A stretch of DNA of 64,000 bases from Streptomyces albiflavescens (lineage in GTDB: Bacteria; Actinomycetota; Actinomycetes; Streptomycetales; Streptomycetaceae): the NCBI RefSeq assembly GCF_014645835.1, contig NZ_BMMM01000003.1, positions 310,001-374,000 on the forward strand, in the 5' to 3' direction. The notes beneath the pieces are model-generated. The model searched no databases. It was not told the DNA's origin and worked only from the letters and a program-made list of their open reading frames with translations. The position numbers were made by a program, and so were the translations under genes. Positions 9,505 to 17,504 of the stretch are shown in pieces (position 1 is the stretch's first letter; each line of letters begins with the position of its first letter).

Positions 9505-10022
9505 GCCCGCACCTCCTCGCGGCCGGGCTCCGACTCGGTGGCCGCGTCGGCGGTGCGCGCCCCGCCGCCGTGCTCGGCGGCCCAGCGGATGGAGCGCACG
9601 ATGTTCTCGTAACCGGTGCAGCGGCAGACCTGTCCGGAGATGGCCTTGCGGATGTCCTCCTCGGACGGATCCGCGTTGTGGTCGAGCAGCCAGCGGGCGG
9701 TCATCATCATCCCCGGCGTGCAGAAGCCGCACTGCAGCCCGTGGCAGGCTACGAATCCCTGCTGCACGGGGTCGAGTTCGGCTCCGTGCGCCAAGCCCTC
9801 GACGGTCCGCACCTCATGGCCGTCGGCCATCACCGCGAGCACGGTGCAGGACTTGACCGGCGTCCCGTCCAACCAGACGGCGCACACCCCGCAGTTGGAG
9901 GTGTCGCAGCCCCAGTGGGTACCGGTGAGCCCGAGTTCGTCGCGCAGGAAGTGCACGAGCAGCAGCCTGGGCTCGACGTCCCTCGTGTGCTGCTCGCCGT
10001 TCACGGTCACGGTGATCCGCAT
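9501..10022 (-). CDS. coxS: Aerobic CO dehydrogenase small subunit, 2Fe-2S protein
   Basis: A 173-residue iron-sulfur subunit carrying two [2Fe-2S] clusters that relay electrons from the Mo site to FAD. The plant-ferredoxin-type cluster ligands are in GCDTSNCGVCAVWLDG with a later Cys (VKSCTVLA), and the second cluster is in LQCGFCTPGMMM and VCRCTGYENI. The start is ATG 10022, one base after the coxM stop, and the 3' end overlaps coxL by 4 bp. The C-terminus beyond about residue 155 is a polar tail longer than in minimal homologues. Confidence 0.95.
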   Translation of the reverse strand: MRITVTVNGEQHTRDVEPRLLLVHFLRDELGLTGTHWGCDTSNCGVCAVWLDGTPVKSCTVLAVMADGHEVRTVEGLAHGAELDPVQQGFVACHGLQCGFCTPGMMMTARWLLDHNADPSEEDIRKAISGQVCRCTGYENIVRSIRWAAEHGGGARTADAATESEPGREEVRA

Positions 10023-10023
10023 G

Positions 10024-10896
10024 TCACGCCTCCTGCCCCTGGGCACGGGCGGCGGCGGCGCGCAGCGCCCGTGTGGTGAGCTCCCCGGCCAGATGCCGCT
10101 TGTAGTCGACCGGGCCGCGCTGGTCGGCTGCCGGCCTGCACTCCTGCGAGGCGATCCGGCCCGCCTCGGCGAAGCCCTCGTCGTCCGGCCGTCCGCCGCG
10201 CAGGAAGTCCTCGGCCTCCTCGGCCACGAACCGTGGGGCACCCACCGCGGTCAGCCCGATCCCGGCCTCGGTGATCACCCCGTCGGAGATCTCCAGTACC
10301 GCTCCCGCGGCGACGACCGCCCAGTCACCGACCCGGCGCTCGACCTTGCGGTAGGCGCTGGCGTGCGAACGGATGGGCACTCGGACCTCCACCAGAAGCT
10401 CCGCTTCGTCCAGCGCGGTCTCGTACGGCCCGAAGAAGAACTCCCGGATCCCGATGGTGCGCCTGCCGCCGGGCCCCTGGGCGACAAGGGTCGCGCGCAG
10501 TGCCGAGAACGCCGCGGACAGGTCCTCCGACGGATCGGCCTGGCAGAGCGAGCCGCCCACGGTGCCGCGGTTGCGTACGAGCGGATCGGCGATCACCCGT
10601 TCCGCGTCCCGCAGGATGGGGAAGTGCTCGCCGACGACCGGTGAGGCGAGCAACTCCGCGTGGCGGACCATCGCTCCCACGGACAGTTCGTGCCCGTCCA
10701 CCCGGATCAGCGCCAGCTCGCCGAGGCCGTTGATGTCGATCAGGGCTTCGGGCTGGGCCAGCCGCAGCTTCATCATCGGCAGCAGGCTGTGTCCGCCCGC
10801 CACCACCCGGGCGTCGGGGCCGTACCGGGTGAGCAGCTCGATCGCATGCTCGAGGCTGGTGGCCGTCTCGTACTGGAACGCGGCTGGAACTTGCAT
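10024..10896 (-). CDS. coxM: Aerobic CO dehydrogenase medium subunit, FAD protein
   Basis: A 290-residue FAD-binding subunit that passes electrons from CoxS to quinone or another acceptor. The first FAD motif AGGHSLLPMMKLRL lies near residue 33, the second GTVGGSLCQADPSED near residue 110, both typical of the xanthine dehydrogenase/CoxM family. Start ATG 10896 has a GGAGGGC ribosome binding site 4-10 bases upstream; an in-frame ATG at 10962 has none. It is the first gene of the six-gene cox operon, and its promoter must lie in the 115-bp space shared with the divergent LysR gene. Confidence 0.95.
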   Translation of the reverse strand: MQVPAAFQYETATSLEHAIELLTRYGPDARVVAGGHSLLPMMKLRLAQPEALIDINGLGELALIRVDGHELSVGAMVRHAELLASPVVGEHFPILRDAERVIADPLVRNRGTVGGSLCQADPSEDLSAAFSALRATLVAQGPGGRRTIGIREFFFGPYETALDEAELLVEVRVPIRSHASAYRKVERRVGDWAVVAAGAVLEISDGVITEAGIGLTAVGAPRFVAEEAEDFLRGGRPDDEGFAEAGRIASQECRPAADQRGPVDYKRHLAGELTTRALRAAAARAQGQEA

Positions 10897-10969
10897 CGGG
10901 CCCTCCTGGAACGCTGTGCCCGCTGTGCAGTGATGCTGCGCTCTTCCGCACCGGCCGTGCAATGGGCCA

Positions 10970-10985
10970 ATAAGTATTCACTTAT
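10970..10985. promoter_or_regulatory. Candidate LysR operator between coxM and lysR
   Basis: A perfect inverted repeat, ATAAGT-ATTC-ACTTAT, sits in an AT-rich patch unlike the surrounding DNA. It has the size and T-N11-A symmetry expected of LysR-type binding sites, 26 bp upstream of the LysR start and 73 bp upstream of coxM. Position between the two divergent genes suggests it controls one or both. Confidence 0.6.
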
Positions 10986-11011
10986 CAGTCCAAACGCAGG
11001 AAAATCGCATA

Positions 11012-11968
11012 GTGACCGTCACACAGCTCAGCACCTTCGTGCTGGTTGCCCGGCTCGGTTCGGTGGGCGCCGCGGCACGGACTCTGGGCGTGAGCGAGTC
11101 CGCGGTGTCGCAGGCGCTCACCGCGATGCGCACCCACTTCGGCGATCCGCTCATCCGGCACTCCCCCAGCGGTGGGATGCGCCTGACGCCCGCGGGGGCG
11201 CGGCTGTTGCCGGTCGCGTCGCGGATGGTCGCGTTGAGCGCGGATGCCGAGGCGGCGGTGCGGGCGGCGCGGGGTGCGCCTGACGAGCTGCGGGTCGTCG
11301 CCACGAGCACGCTGGCCGAGTTCGTGCTCCCGGCGCTGATGGAAGCCTTTGCCGGCCGCGCGGGGCGCAGGACCGAGACCTCCTTCGGGGTGGCCAGCGG
11401 CAAGGAGATGCGCGTGCTCGTGGAGAGCCGGCTGGCCGACGTCGCGCTCGGGCCGGATCTGGGTGCCAGCCGTGAGGGCGAAGTGGTCGGCGAGCCGCTG
11501 TTCCGCACCCAGCTGGTCGTGGTGACCGGCGCAAGGGCACCGCGGCCGGCCGGTCCGCCGCCGCTGTGGTCGTGGCTGGTCGACGCCTCCGGTACCGATC
11601 CGGACGCGGACTCCGGGCGGTTGCTGCGTCGGCTGGGTGTGACCGAGCGACACGTGTGGGTGTTCCCCAACCAGACCGCGACCTGGGCGGCCGCTGCCGA
11701 GGGCGCGGGGGTGGCGCCGGCGTTGGCCCATCTGGTGTCGCCCCGTATCCGGCGTGACGAGCTGCGCATGCTGGAGACCCCGGCCACGCCGTCGGACGCC
11801 ACGTGGCACGCCACCGTCCTGCGACCCGAGCACCGTTCCCCGGCCACCGACGCGTTCCTGCACTTCCTGCACACCCCCGCAGCGACCCGCATCATGCGCG
11901 CGCCCGGCGCGGGTGTCCCACCGTCCCGGTTCCGGCCCCCGGTGTACGTCACGCTCTGGGGCGCGTGA
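11012..11968 (+). CDS. LysR-family regulator, likely controls the cox operon
   Basis: A 318-residue LysR-type regulator. The N-terminal winged helix-turn-helix is clear (GSVGAAARTLGVSESAVSQALTAM, residues about 14-37), followed by the linker helix and a periplasmic-binding-protein-like effector domain with the usual switch segment (LVVVTGARAP). The start is GTG 11012; no better upstream start exists. Divergent transcription from coxM with a perfect palindrome between them argues that it regulates CO dehydrogenase expression. The inducer is unknown. The sequence beyond residue 300 is Pro-rich. Confidence 0.88.
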   Translation: MTVTQLSTFVLVARLGSVGAAARTLGVSESAVSQALTAMRTHFGDPLIRHSPSGGMRLTPAGARLLPVASRMVALSADAEAAVRAARGAPDELRVVATSTLAEFVLPALMEAFAGRAGRRTETSFGVASGKEMRVLVESRLADVALGPDLGASREGEVVGEPLFRTQLVVVTGARAPRPAGPPPLWSWLVDASGTDPDADSGRLLRRLGVTERHVWVFPNQTATWAAAAEGAGVAPALAHLVSPRIRRDELRMLETPATPSDATWHATVLRPEHRSPATDAFLHFLHTPAATRIMRAPGAGVPPSRFRPPVYVTLWGA

Positions 11969-12153
11969 AAGAGCAGGCGATGGGCCGACGCAGGCCAGTA
12001 GGGACGCTCTGCCGCCATCCGAGCCCTCGGACGTCGGGCCCGCCAACCCGGGTCGCGGCGCAGGTGCCTCAGGCGGAACGCTGGGTTGGGGCGGCGCGGC
12101 AGTTCTACGGCCTCGGGGGCAGTGGCGGCTTGGACACGGGGCTTCCTCCCTGC

Positions 12154-13050
12154 TCAGGCGGACGGCTTCTCGCCGGAGTCGAAGCTGGCGAAGTACGCGG
12201 CGGCCATGTCCTCGTCGGCGTGGCCCTGCGCGGCGGCACGCTCCAAGCGGTCGGCGCTTGCGGCGGCCACGTCGAGGCGCACGCCGTTCTGCTCGCCGGC
12301 CTCGACGATCAGGCGGGCGTCCTTGGCGGCGGTGGCCACCGCGAACTGGGCCGGAGACAGCTGCTCGTTGAGGATCAGTGCGGACTTGGCGCGCAGGTAC
12401 GGCATGTCGAGCGGGCCGCCGCCGATGGCGTCGAAGAAGCTCTGAGGATCGACGCCGAGCGCCTGCGCCAGGGCCAGTACCTCGCCGGCCGCGGCGGTGG
12501 TGGCGATGACCCAGCTGTTGGCGACCAGTTTCAGCCGCGTCGCGCTGCCGGCCGCGCCGTCCTCGCCGGTCCACACGGTGCGGGCGCCGACCGCGTCGAG
12601 GACCGGGGTCACCTCGTCACGGTGCACGCTCGGCCCCGCGGCGATCACGAGCAGCTGACCGGCCTCGGCGGGCTGACGGGTGCCGAGAACCGGAGCGTCG
12701 TAGAAGACGAGTTCGTGCTCGTGGGCGAAGGCGGCCAGGTCGGCGATCGCCAAGAGGCCCGCGGTGGTCGACTGCACCCAGGCGGTGCCGGGGCGAAGGG
12801 CGGGGGCTGCCTGCCGCATGACGTCCAGGGCGGCCGGGCCGTCGTAGAGCATGGTCAGCACCACGTCGGCGCCCTCGACCGCGTCCGCGGGGTTCTCCGC
12901 GATGTACACGCCGTCCGCCGCCAGCGGCTCGGCCTTGTCCCGGCTGCGGTTCCAGGCGCGCACGGAGTGTCCGGCCTTCGCGAGGTTGCGGGCCATCGCG
13001 GCGCCCATGATGCCGGTGCCCAGGACGCTCACGGTGAGCTTGTCGGTCAT
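12154..13050 (-). CDS. NAD(P)-dependent beta-hydroxyacid dehydrogenase / imine reductase-like
   Basis: A 298-residue dehydrogenase of the 3-hydroxyisobutyrate dehydrogenase superfamily. The N-terminal dinucleotide fold starts with VLGTGIMGAAMARNL and continues into WNRSRDKAEPL, the latter suggesting NADP. The substrate motif region reads DAPVLGTRQPAEAGQL where the classical family has DAPVSGG, and the catalytic lysine is in the LKLVANSWV segment. That altered substrate loop argues against classical 3-hydroxyisobutyrate as substrate. It lies 85 bp downstream of the SRPBCC gene on the same strand. Confidence 0.88.
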   Translation of the reverse strand: MTDKLTVSVLGTGIMGAAMARNLAKAGHSVRAWNRSRDKAEPLAADGVYIAENPADAVEGADVVLTMLYDGPAALDVMRQAAPALRPGTAWVQSTTAGLLAIADLAAFAHEHELVFYDAPVLGTRQPAEAGQLLVIAAGPSVHRDEVTPVLDAVGARTVWTGEDGAAGSATRLKLVANSWVIATTAAAGEVLALAQALGVDPQSFFDAIGGGPLDMPYLRAKSALILNEQLSPAQFAVATAAKDARLIVEAGEQNGVRLDVAAASADRLERAAAQGHADEDMAAAYFASFDSGEKPSA

Positions 13051-13135
13051 GACGTCAACTTCCCTGTTCCTACGGTGCGGTGGGGGCTCGAGCTCGATCG
13101 CGCCCCCGAAGGCCGGGGGCGCTCCTGGAGTGCGG

Positions 13136-13651
13136 TTACCTGGAGGCGGCGGAGACGAGGCCGTCCAGCCACGCCTGGTGGCCGTTGAGCATCGGGTTGG
13201 GCCGCTCGCCCGCGAGGGCCGCGGCGGGCTGCCCGATCTGGGTCTCCTGAGTCAGGATGCGGACCCGGCCGCCGGGCAGATCCTCGACCAGCCAGGCGTG
13301 CAGCACGTCGAGCTGTTCTTCCGGCCTGCCGTCCTGCTGCGCTGTCCAGGACAGGCGGCCCGGGACGCCCTCGGCAGGGGCCTGGAACTCCACGACGTGC
13401 GCGGCCAGGGGCGGAAAGCCGAAGGTGCCGAAGCTGAAGACGAGGTCGTCCTTCAGCTCGGGGCCGCCGCCCTGCGGAAAGGAGATGTCGGCGACGTTGT
13501 CGTAGTAGCCCTCCCACTCGGAGGTGTCGATCAGGTGGTGCCAGACCTGGGCGGCCGTGATGCCCTGGACGATCATCTCGTTGGAGACGAAGTTGTCGCC
13601 GGTACCGGGGAGGTACTTCTCGGGCCAGTTGATCGCGTTCTGCGTGGTCAT
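13136..13651 (-). CDS. SRPBCC-family protein (START-like ligand-binding fold)
   Basis: A 171-residue protein of the polyketide cyclase/AHSA1-like SRPBCC superfamily, with the pattern of a first strand and helices (AAQVWHHLIDTSEWEGYY) and the closing helix near GHQAWLDGLV. Such proteins bind hydrophobic ligands; no catalytic residues can be named. Start ATG 13651 is preceded by AAAGGA. It shares a transcription unit with the dehydrogenase downstream, and a decayed DJ-1/PfpI gene lies upstream. It is not close enough to CoxG to be assigned to CO dehydrogenase anchoring. Confidence 0.82.
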   Translation of the reverse strand: MTTQNAINWPEKYLPGTGDNFVSNEMIVQGITAAQVWHHLIDTSEWEGYYDNVADISFPQGGGPELKDDLVFSFGTFGFPPLAAHVVEFQAPAEGVPGRLSWTAQQDGRPEEQLDVLHAWLVEDLPGGRVRILTQETQIGQPAAALAGERPNPMLNGHQAWLDGLVSAASR

Positions 13652-13689
13652 GAAGGGGTCCTTTCGAGGGGGCCCGCGTACGGGGATCA

Positions 13690-13886
13690 GGCGTGCTTCT
13701 TGAGGGGTTGGTCCACGAGCGGGCCGGAGGCGGCGGGTTCTGACCGGTGACGACGTTGCGGCCGGCCGAGTTGAACGCCTCGTGAGGGACGACGGCCTCG
13801 TCGGCCCGGAAGCCGGTGGCGCGCGCGATGCCATCGGCCGGCGTCCACTGGTCGACGCCGGTCACCACGAAAAGGATCTTCGCCAA
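13690..13886 (-). pseudogene. DJ-1/PfpI-family remnant, frameshifted and truncated
   Basis: Reading minus from a TTG at 13886 gives LAKILFVVTGVDQWTPADG, then ATGFRADEAVVPHEAFNSAGRNVV. This is the recognisable N-terminus of class I glutamine-amidotransferase-like DJ-1/PfpI proteins, normally about 220 residues. After about 45 codons the frame is lost: another frame continues with SGPLVDQPLKKHA and a stop, resembling the family's APxVDxxSL segment. The catalytic elbow and everything after are absent. The space between 13652 and 14050 otherwise holds the divergent promoter region. Confidence 0.6.
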
Positions 13887-13987
13887 GTGTGCTCCTTGTG
13901 GGCTCTGGCTGAAATCGTCACCGGTCCCGCCGGGCGCCGCGACCGGGCGGCCTCGTGGCGACATCCACGACGTTAGGTGCGCGGATC

Positions 13988-14034
13988 ATCGGATTACCAA
14001 TAGAAGAGCCGATCACAGCAATCGGAACTCCGAT
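13988..14034. promoter_or_regulatory. Cluster of ATCGG/CCGAT half sites, candidate LysR operators
   Basis: The stretch holds ATCGGA at 13988-13993, CCGAT at 14009-14013 and a perfect inverted repeat ATCGGA-AC-TCCGAT at 14021-14034. It lies between the remnant DJ-1 gene and the divergent LysR start, in a locally AT-rich patch. Repeated half sites at a divergent LysR promoter are the usual architecture for recognition and activation sites. Confidence 0.5.
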
Positions 14035-14050
14035 GCCAACGGTGGCTACG

Positions 14051-15019
14051 ATGGTGGTCATGAAGAACCGGACGCCCGACACGGCGGCGACCACGCCCGG
14101 CGCCGGCAGGCAGCTCCCGGCGCACGCCGACCTGAACCTGCTGCGCACCTTCCTGGCCGTCTACCGCGCCGGTACCTTCACCGCCTCCGCGCCGATGCTC
14201 GGGCTGTCCCAGCCGACGGTGACCGCACAGATCCGCACCCTGGAGCAGCAGACCGGCCGCGAGCTGTTCACCCGGCTGCCCCGTGGTGTGGAACCGACAC
14301 CCCTCGCACACGAACTCGCCGCCCAGATCGCGCGTCCGCTCGACACACTCGCCGCCCTCGACGGCGGCGGCGGCCCGCTGGCCGGGCACACCGCGCCCGT
14401 GCACCTCGCCGGCCCCTCGGAGCTGCTGTGCGTGCGTGTCCTGCCCGCCCTGGTCCCCCTCGTCGCCGACGGTGTGCAGCTACGAGTCGGGCAAGGGCTG
14501 CCCGAGCCGCTGCTGGAGGAGATGCGGGCGGGCCGGCACGACCTGGTCATCGCCACCCGGCGGCCCCGCGGCCGCGCCCTGGAGTCCGTGCCGCTCGCCG
14601 ACGAGGAGTACGTGCTGGTCGCCGCCCCCTCCTGGGCGCAGCGCGTCGCCGCACATGACCAGGCCGACGATCTGTGCGCCGCCCTGCGCGAGGTCCCCCT
14701 GGTCACCTACGCCGAGGACCTGCCCATCGTGCGGCGCTACTGGCGGAACGTCTTCGGCAAACAGCTGGCCGACCGCGCCGCGGTCACGGTGCCGAACCTG
14801 TACGGGGTCCTGTCCGCGGTCAACGCCGGAGCCGGCTTCAGCGTGCTGCCCCGTTCACTGTGCCAGGAATACCTGGACTTCGGCCGTCTCACCCTCCTCC
14901 ATGAACCGGAGGAGCCGCCGCTGAACACCCTGTTCCTCGTTCAGCGGCCGGGCTCCGAAGCCAACCCGGACGTGATACGGGTCCGCGACATCCTGCAGCG
15001 CGCCGCCCGTGACTGGTAG
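14051..15019 (+). CDS. LysR-family transcriptional regulator
   Basis: A LysR regulator of about 322 residues. The helix-turn-helix is plain (RAGTFTASAPMLGLSQPTVTAQIRTLE), followed by RELFTRLPRGVEPTP and an effector domain with the DLVIATRRPRGR pattern. ATG 14051 has a GGTGG five bases upstream; an ATG three codons later (14060) is an equal alternative. The longer frame to 13955 runs through the operator region and is unlikely. It is divergent from the SRPBCC/dehydrogenase unit, which it probably regulates (inference). Confidence 0.85.
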   Translation: MVVMKNRTPDTAATTPGAGRQLPAHADLNLLRTFLAVYRAGTFTASAPMLGLSQPTVTAQIRTLEQQTGRELFTRLPRGVEPTPLAHELAAQIARPLDTLAALDGGGGPLAGHTAPVHLAGPSELLCVRVLPALVPLVADGVQLRVGQGLPEPLLEEMRAGRHDLVIATRRPRGRALESVPLADEEYVLVAAPSWAQRVAAHDQADDLCAALREVPLVTYAEDLPIVRRYWRNVFGKQLADRAAVTVPNLYGVLSAVNAGAGFSVLPRSLCQEYLDFGRLTLLHEPEEPPLNTLFLVQRPGSEANPDVIRVRDILQRAARDW

Positions 15020-15137
15020 CGGGGCGCTGACACGGGAACTCCGAGTCCGTCCCGGAAGGCCGGACTTCGCATGGCCCGAGGCAATGCCTCGTACCGTCGC
15101 CAATCCGCAACAACTCCCGCTCCCCCTCGGCCACTTC

Positions 15138-15257
15138 ATGAAGCGCGCAAACGAAACCTTCGCTTGTGACCCACGGGCCGCCGAGCAGGCGCTGCCGGCC
15201 TGGCGCGACACCAGCCCCGCCCGGCGCGGCGAACTCCTCCACCGCTGGGCCGAATCG
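15138..15257 (+). pseudogene. Aldehyde dehydrogenase N-terminal fragment (remnant)
   Basis: In the 421-bp space between the LysR gene and the ABC transporter, the plus strand encodes RAAEQALPAWRDTSPARRGELL. This closely matches the helix near the N-terminus of NAD-dependent aldehyde dehydrogenases (…AAFPAWRDTSPARRxELL…). Nothing of the NAD-binding or catalytic domain follows, and the frame runs into a terminator hairpin. It is best read as a scrap of a lost gene. Confidence 0.45.
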
Positions 15258-15285
15258 CCGGTGTGCGGCACGATGCGCCATGAGC

Positions 15286-15314
15286 GGTCAGGCGTCGCGC
15301 GGCGACGCCTGACC
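15286..15314. terminator. Hairpin terminator, 13-bp perfect stem
   Basis: GGTCAGGCGTCGC pairs perfectly with GCGACGCCTGACC around a 3-nt loop. It lies between the convergent LysR gene and the ABC transporter, so it can stop transcription from both sides. There is no U-run, as is common in Streptomyces. Confidence 0.75.
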
Positions 15315-15440
15315 GTGACGCCGGACCCCGCAGCGGCCGGCAGCGGTGGCGTGCCGGACCCGCGATCCGGTGGTCATGGACTGCCGGCACCGGGAAGAAC
15401 GGGTGCCGTGCAACGGCCTCTCCGGCAGCCGCGGCCTCGG

Positions 15441-17369
15441 TCAAGCCACCGCCTCGCCCGCCGTGGCGATGTCCGTCACGTCGGCGGCGTGCGCCGCGTC
15501 GCGCGTCCCGGGCTTGCTGAACTGCGTCCGGTAGAGCTCCGCGTACCGCCCCTCGGCCGCCAGCAGTTCCTCGTGCGTACCTCGCTCCACGATCCGCCCC
15601 GCCTCGACGACGAGGATCACGTCGGCGGCCCGGACGGTCGACAGGCGGTGCGCGATCACCACGGCCGTGCGGCCCTCCAGCGCTTCGGTGAGCGCTTCTT
15701 GAACGGCCGCCTCCGAGGTGTTGTCGAGGTGGGCGGTGGCCTCGTCGAGGATGACGACGCGCTGGCGGGCGAGCAGCAGCCGGGCGATGGTCATGCGCTG
15801 GCGCTCGCCGCCGGAGAGCCGGTAGCCACGCTCGCCGACCACCGTGTCGAGGCCGTCGGGCAGGGAGCGTACGAGGTCTTCGAGGCGGGCACGGCGCAGT
15901 ACGTCCCACAGCTCGTCCTCGGTCGCGGACGGGCGGGCGAGGAGCAGGTTCGCCCGTACCGAGTCGTGGAACAGGTGCCCGTCCTGGGTGACCATGCCGA
16001 GAGTCTCGCGCATCGACTCGGCGCTCAGCTCGCGGACATCGACGCCGCCGATGCGTACGGCGCCCTCGTCGGTGTCGTACAGCCGCGGCAGCAGCTGCGC
16101 GATGGTCGACTTGCCTGCGCCGGAGGAGCCGACGAGCGCGACGGTCTGGCCGGGTTCGGCGCGGAAGGAGACGCCGCGCAGGACGTCCGTGCCACCTCGG
16201 GTGTCCAGCGCGGCGACTTCCTCCAGGGAGGCCAGGGACACCTTGTCGGCGGAGGGGTAGGCGAAGCGGACGTCCTCGAACTCCACGGCCGCCGGTCCCT
16301 CCGGCACCTCCCTCGCGTCCGGTTTCTCCTCGATGAGCGGCTTCAGGTCCAGCACCTCGAAGACGCGCTCGAAGCTCACGAGGGCGCTCATGACCTCGAC
16401 GCGCGCCCCGGCGAGCGAGGTGAGCGGCGCGTACAGACGGGTCAGCAGCAGGGCCAGTGAGACGACGGCTCCCGGCTCCAGGGTGTCGCGCAGCGCGAAC
16501 CATCCGCCGAGCCCGTACACAAGGGCGAGCGCCAGGGCCGACACCAGCGTCAGGGCCGTGATGAACGCCGACTGTGCCATCGCCGTACGGACCCCGATGT
16601 CCCGCACCCGCCGGGCGCGCTCCGCGAACTCGGCGGACTCGTCCTCGGGCCGCCCGAAGAGCTTCACCAAGGTGGCGCCGGGCGCCGAGAAACGCTCGGT
16701 CATCCGGGTGCCCATCGAGGCGTTGAGGTTGGCCGCCTCCCGCTGGAGCTTGGCCATCCGACTGCCCATCCGCCGGGCGGGGATCACGAACACCGGGAGC
16801 AGCACCAGCGCGAGCAGGGTGATCTGCCAGGACAGGGTGAGCATCACGACGAGAGTGAGCAACAGCGTCACCACGTTGCTGACGACTCCGGACAGCGTGT
16901 TGCTGAAGGCCCGTTGGGCGCCGATGACGTCGTTGTTGAGTCGGCTGACGAGCGCGCCCGTACGTGTACGTGTGAAGAACGCGACCGGCATGCGCTGCAC
17001 ATGATCGAACACAGCCGTCCGCAGATCGAGGATGAGTCCCTCGCCGAGCGTCGACGAAAGCCAGCGCCCGAGAATCCCGAGCGCCGCCTCGGCGAGCGCG
17101 ATGACGGCGATGAGCACGGCAAGACGGACGACGGTGTTCTCGTCGCCGCCGGACACGATCGCGTCCACGACGTGCCCCGCGAGCACCGGCGTTGCGACGG
17201 CCAGCAGCGCGGTCACCACGCTGAGCACCACGAACTGCCCGATGCGGCGGCGGTGCGGGCGGGCGAAGGCGGCGATGCGGCGCAGGGTCGCTCGGGCGAA
17301 GGGGCGGCGCTCCTGCTGCGCGTTCATGACGCTGTGCAGCTGTGTCCAGGCTGTGGTCTCCATGCTCAT
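15441..17369 (-). CDS. ABC transporter, fused permease and ATPase (multidrug exporter type)
   Basis: A 642-residue half-transporter that would dimerise in the cytoplasmic membrane. Residues about 35-340 hold six hydrophobic segments of the ABC exporter fold, and the rest is the ATPase: Walker A GSSGAGKST, signature LSGGERQR, Walker B VVILDEATAHLD, and the H-loop in VVIAHRLSTV. Fusion order TMD-NBD marks an exporter of the MsbA/LmrA class. The start is ATG 17369 (MSMETT), six bases before a second in-frame ATG. A 135-bp space separates it from the divergent membrane protein gene. The substrate is unknown. Confidence 0.92.
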   Translation of the reverse strand: MSMETTAWTQLHSVMNAQQERRPFARATLRRIAAFARPHRRRIGQFVVLSVVTALLAVATPVLAGHVVDAIVSGGDENTVVRLAVLIAVIALAEAALGILGRWLSSTLGEGLILDLRTAVFDHVQRMPVAFFTRTRTGALVSRLNNDVIGAQRAFSNTLSGVVSNVVTLLLTLVVMLTLSWQITLLALVLLPVFVIPARRMGSRMAKLQREAANLNASMGTRMTERFSAPGATLVKLFGRPEDESAEFAERARRVRDIGVRTAMAQSAFITALTLVSALALALVYGLGGWFALRDTLEPGAVVSLALLLTRLYAPLTSLAGARVEVMSALVSFERVFEVLDLKPLIEEKPDAREVPEGPAAVEFEDVRFAYPSADKVSLASLEEVAALDTRGGTDVLRGVSFRAEPGQTVALVGSSGAGKSTIAQLLPRLYDTDEGAVRIGGVDVRELSAESMRETLGMVTQDGHLFHDSVRANLLLARPSATEDELWDVLRRARLEDLVRSLPDGLDTVVGERGYRLSGGERQRMTIARLLLARQRVVILDEATAHLDNTSEAAVQEALTEALEGRTAVVIAHRLSTVRAADVILVVEAGRIVERGTHEELLAAEGRYAELYRTQFSKPGTRDAAHAADVTDIATAGEAVA

Positions 17370-17504
17370 GCGAGAGACACTAGGACCTCAAGCAAAGTTG
17401 GGGTCAACCGTCGGGTGACATCTCCCTCCCCTTGCCCGGCGTGTCAGCCGCCGTCTCCACGCCCGCAACCCCACGTTGGTGCGGTGTGGAAAGCCTCTCC
17501 CGAT

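Noticed and set aside
13136..13651. SRPBCC protein as the missing CoxG
   Set aside because: It is in a separate unit with its own regulator and lacks the C-terminal membrane-anchoring tail known in CoxG.
15136..16503. Long open frames antisense to or shifted within the ABC transporter and many other genes
   Set aside because: They are products of high third-position GC; their amino-acid content is Arg/Ala/Gly-rich and matches no family, while the opposite frame has full motifs.
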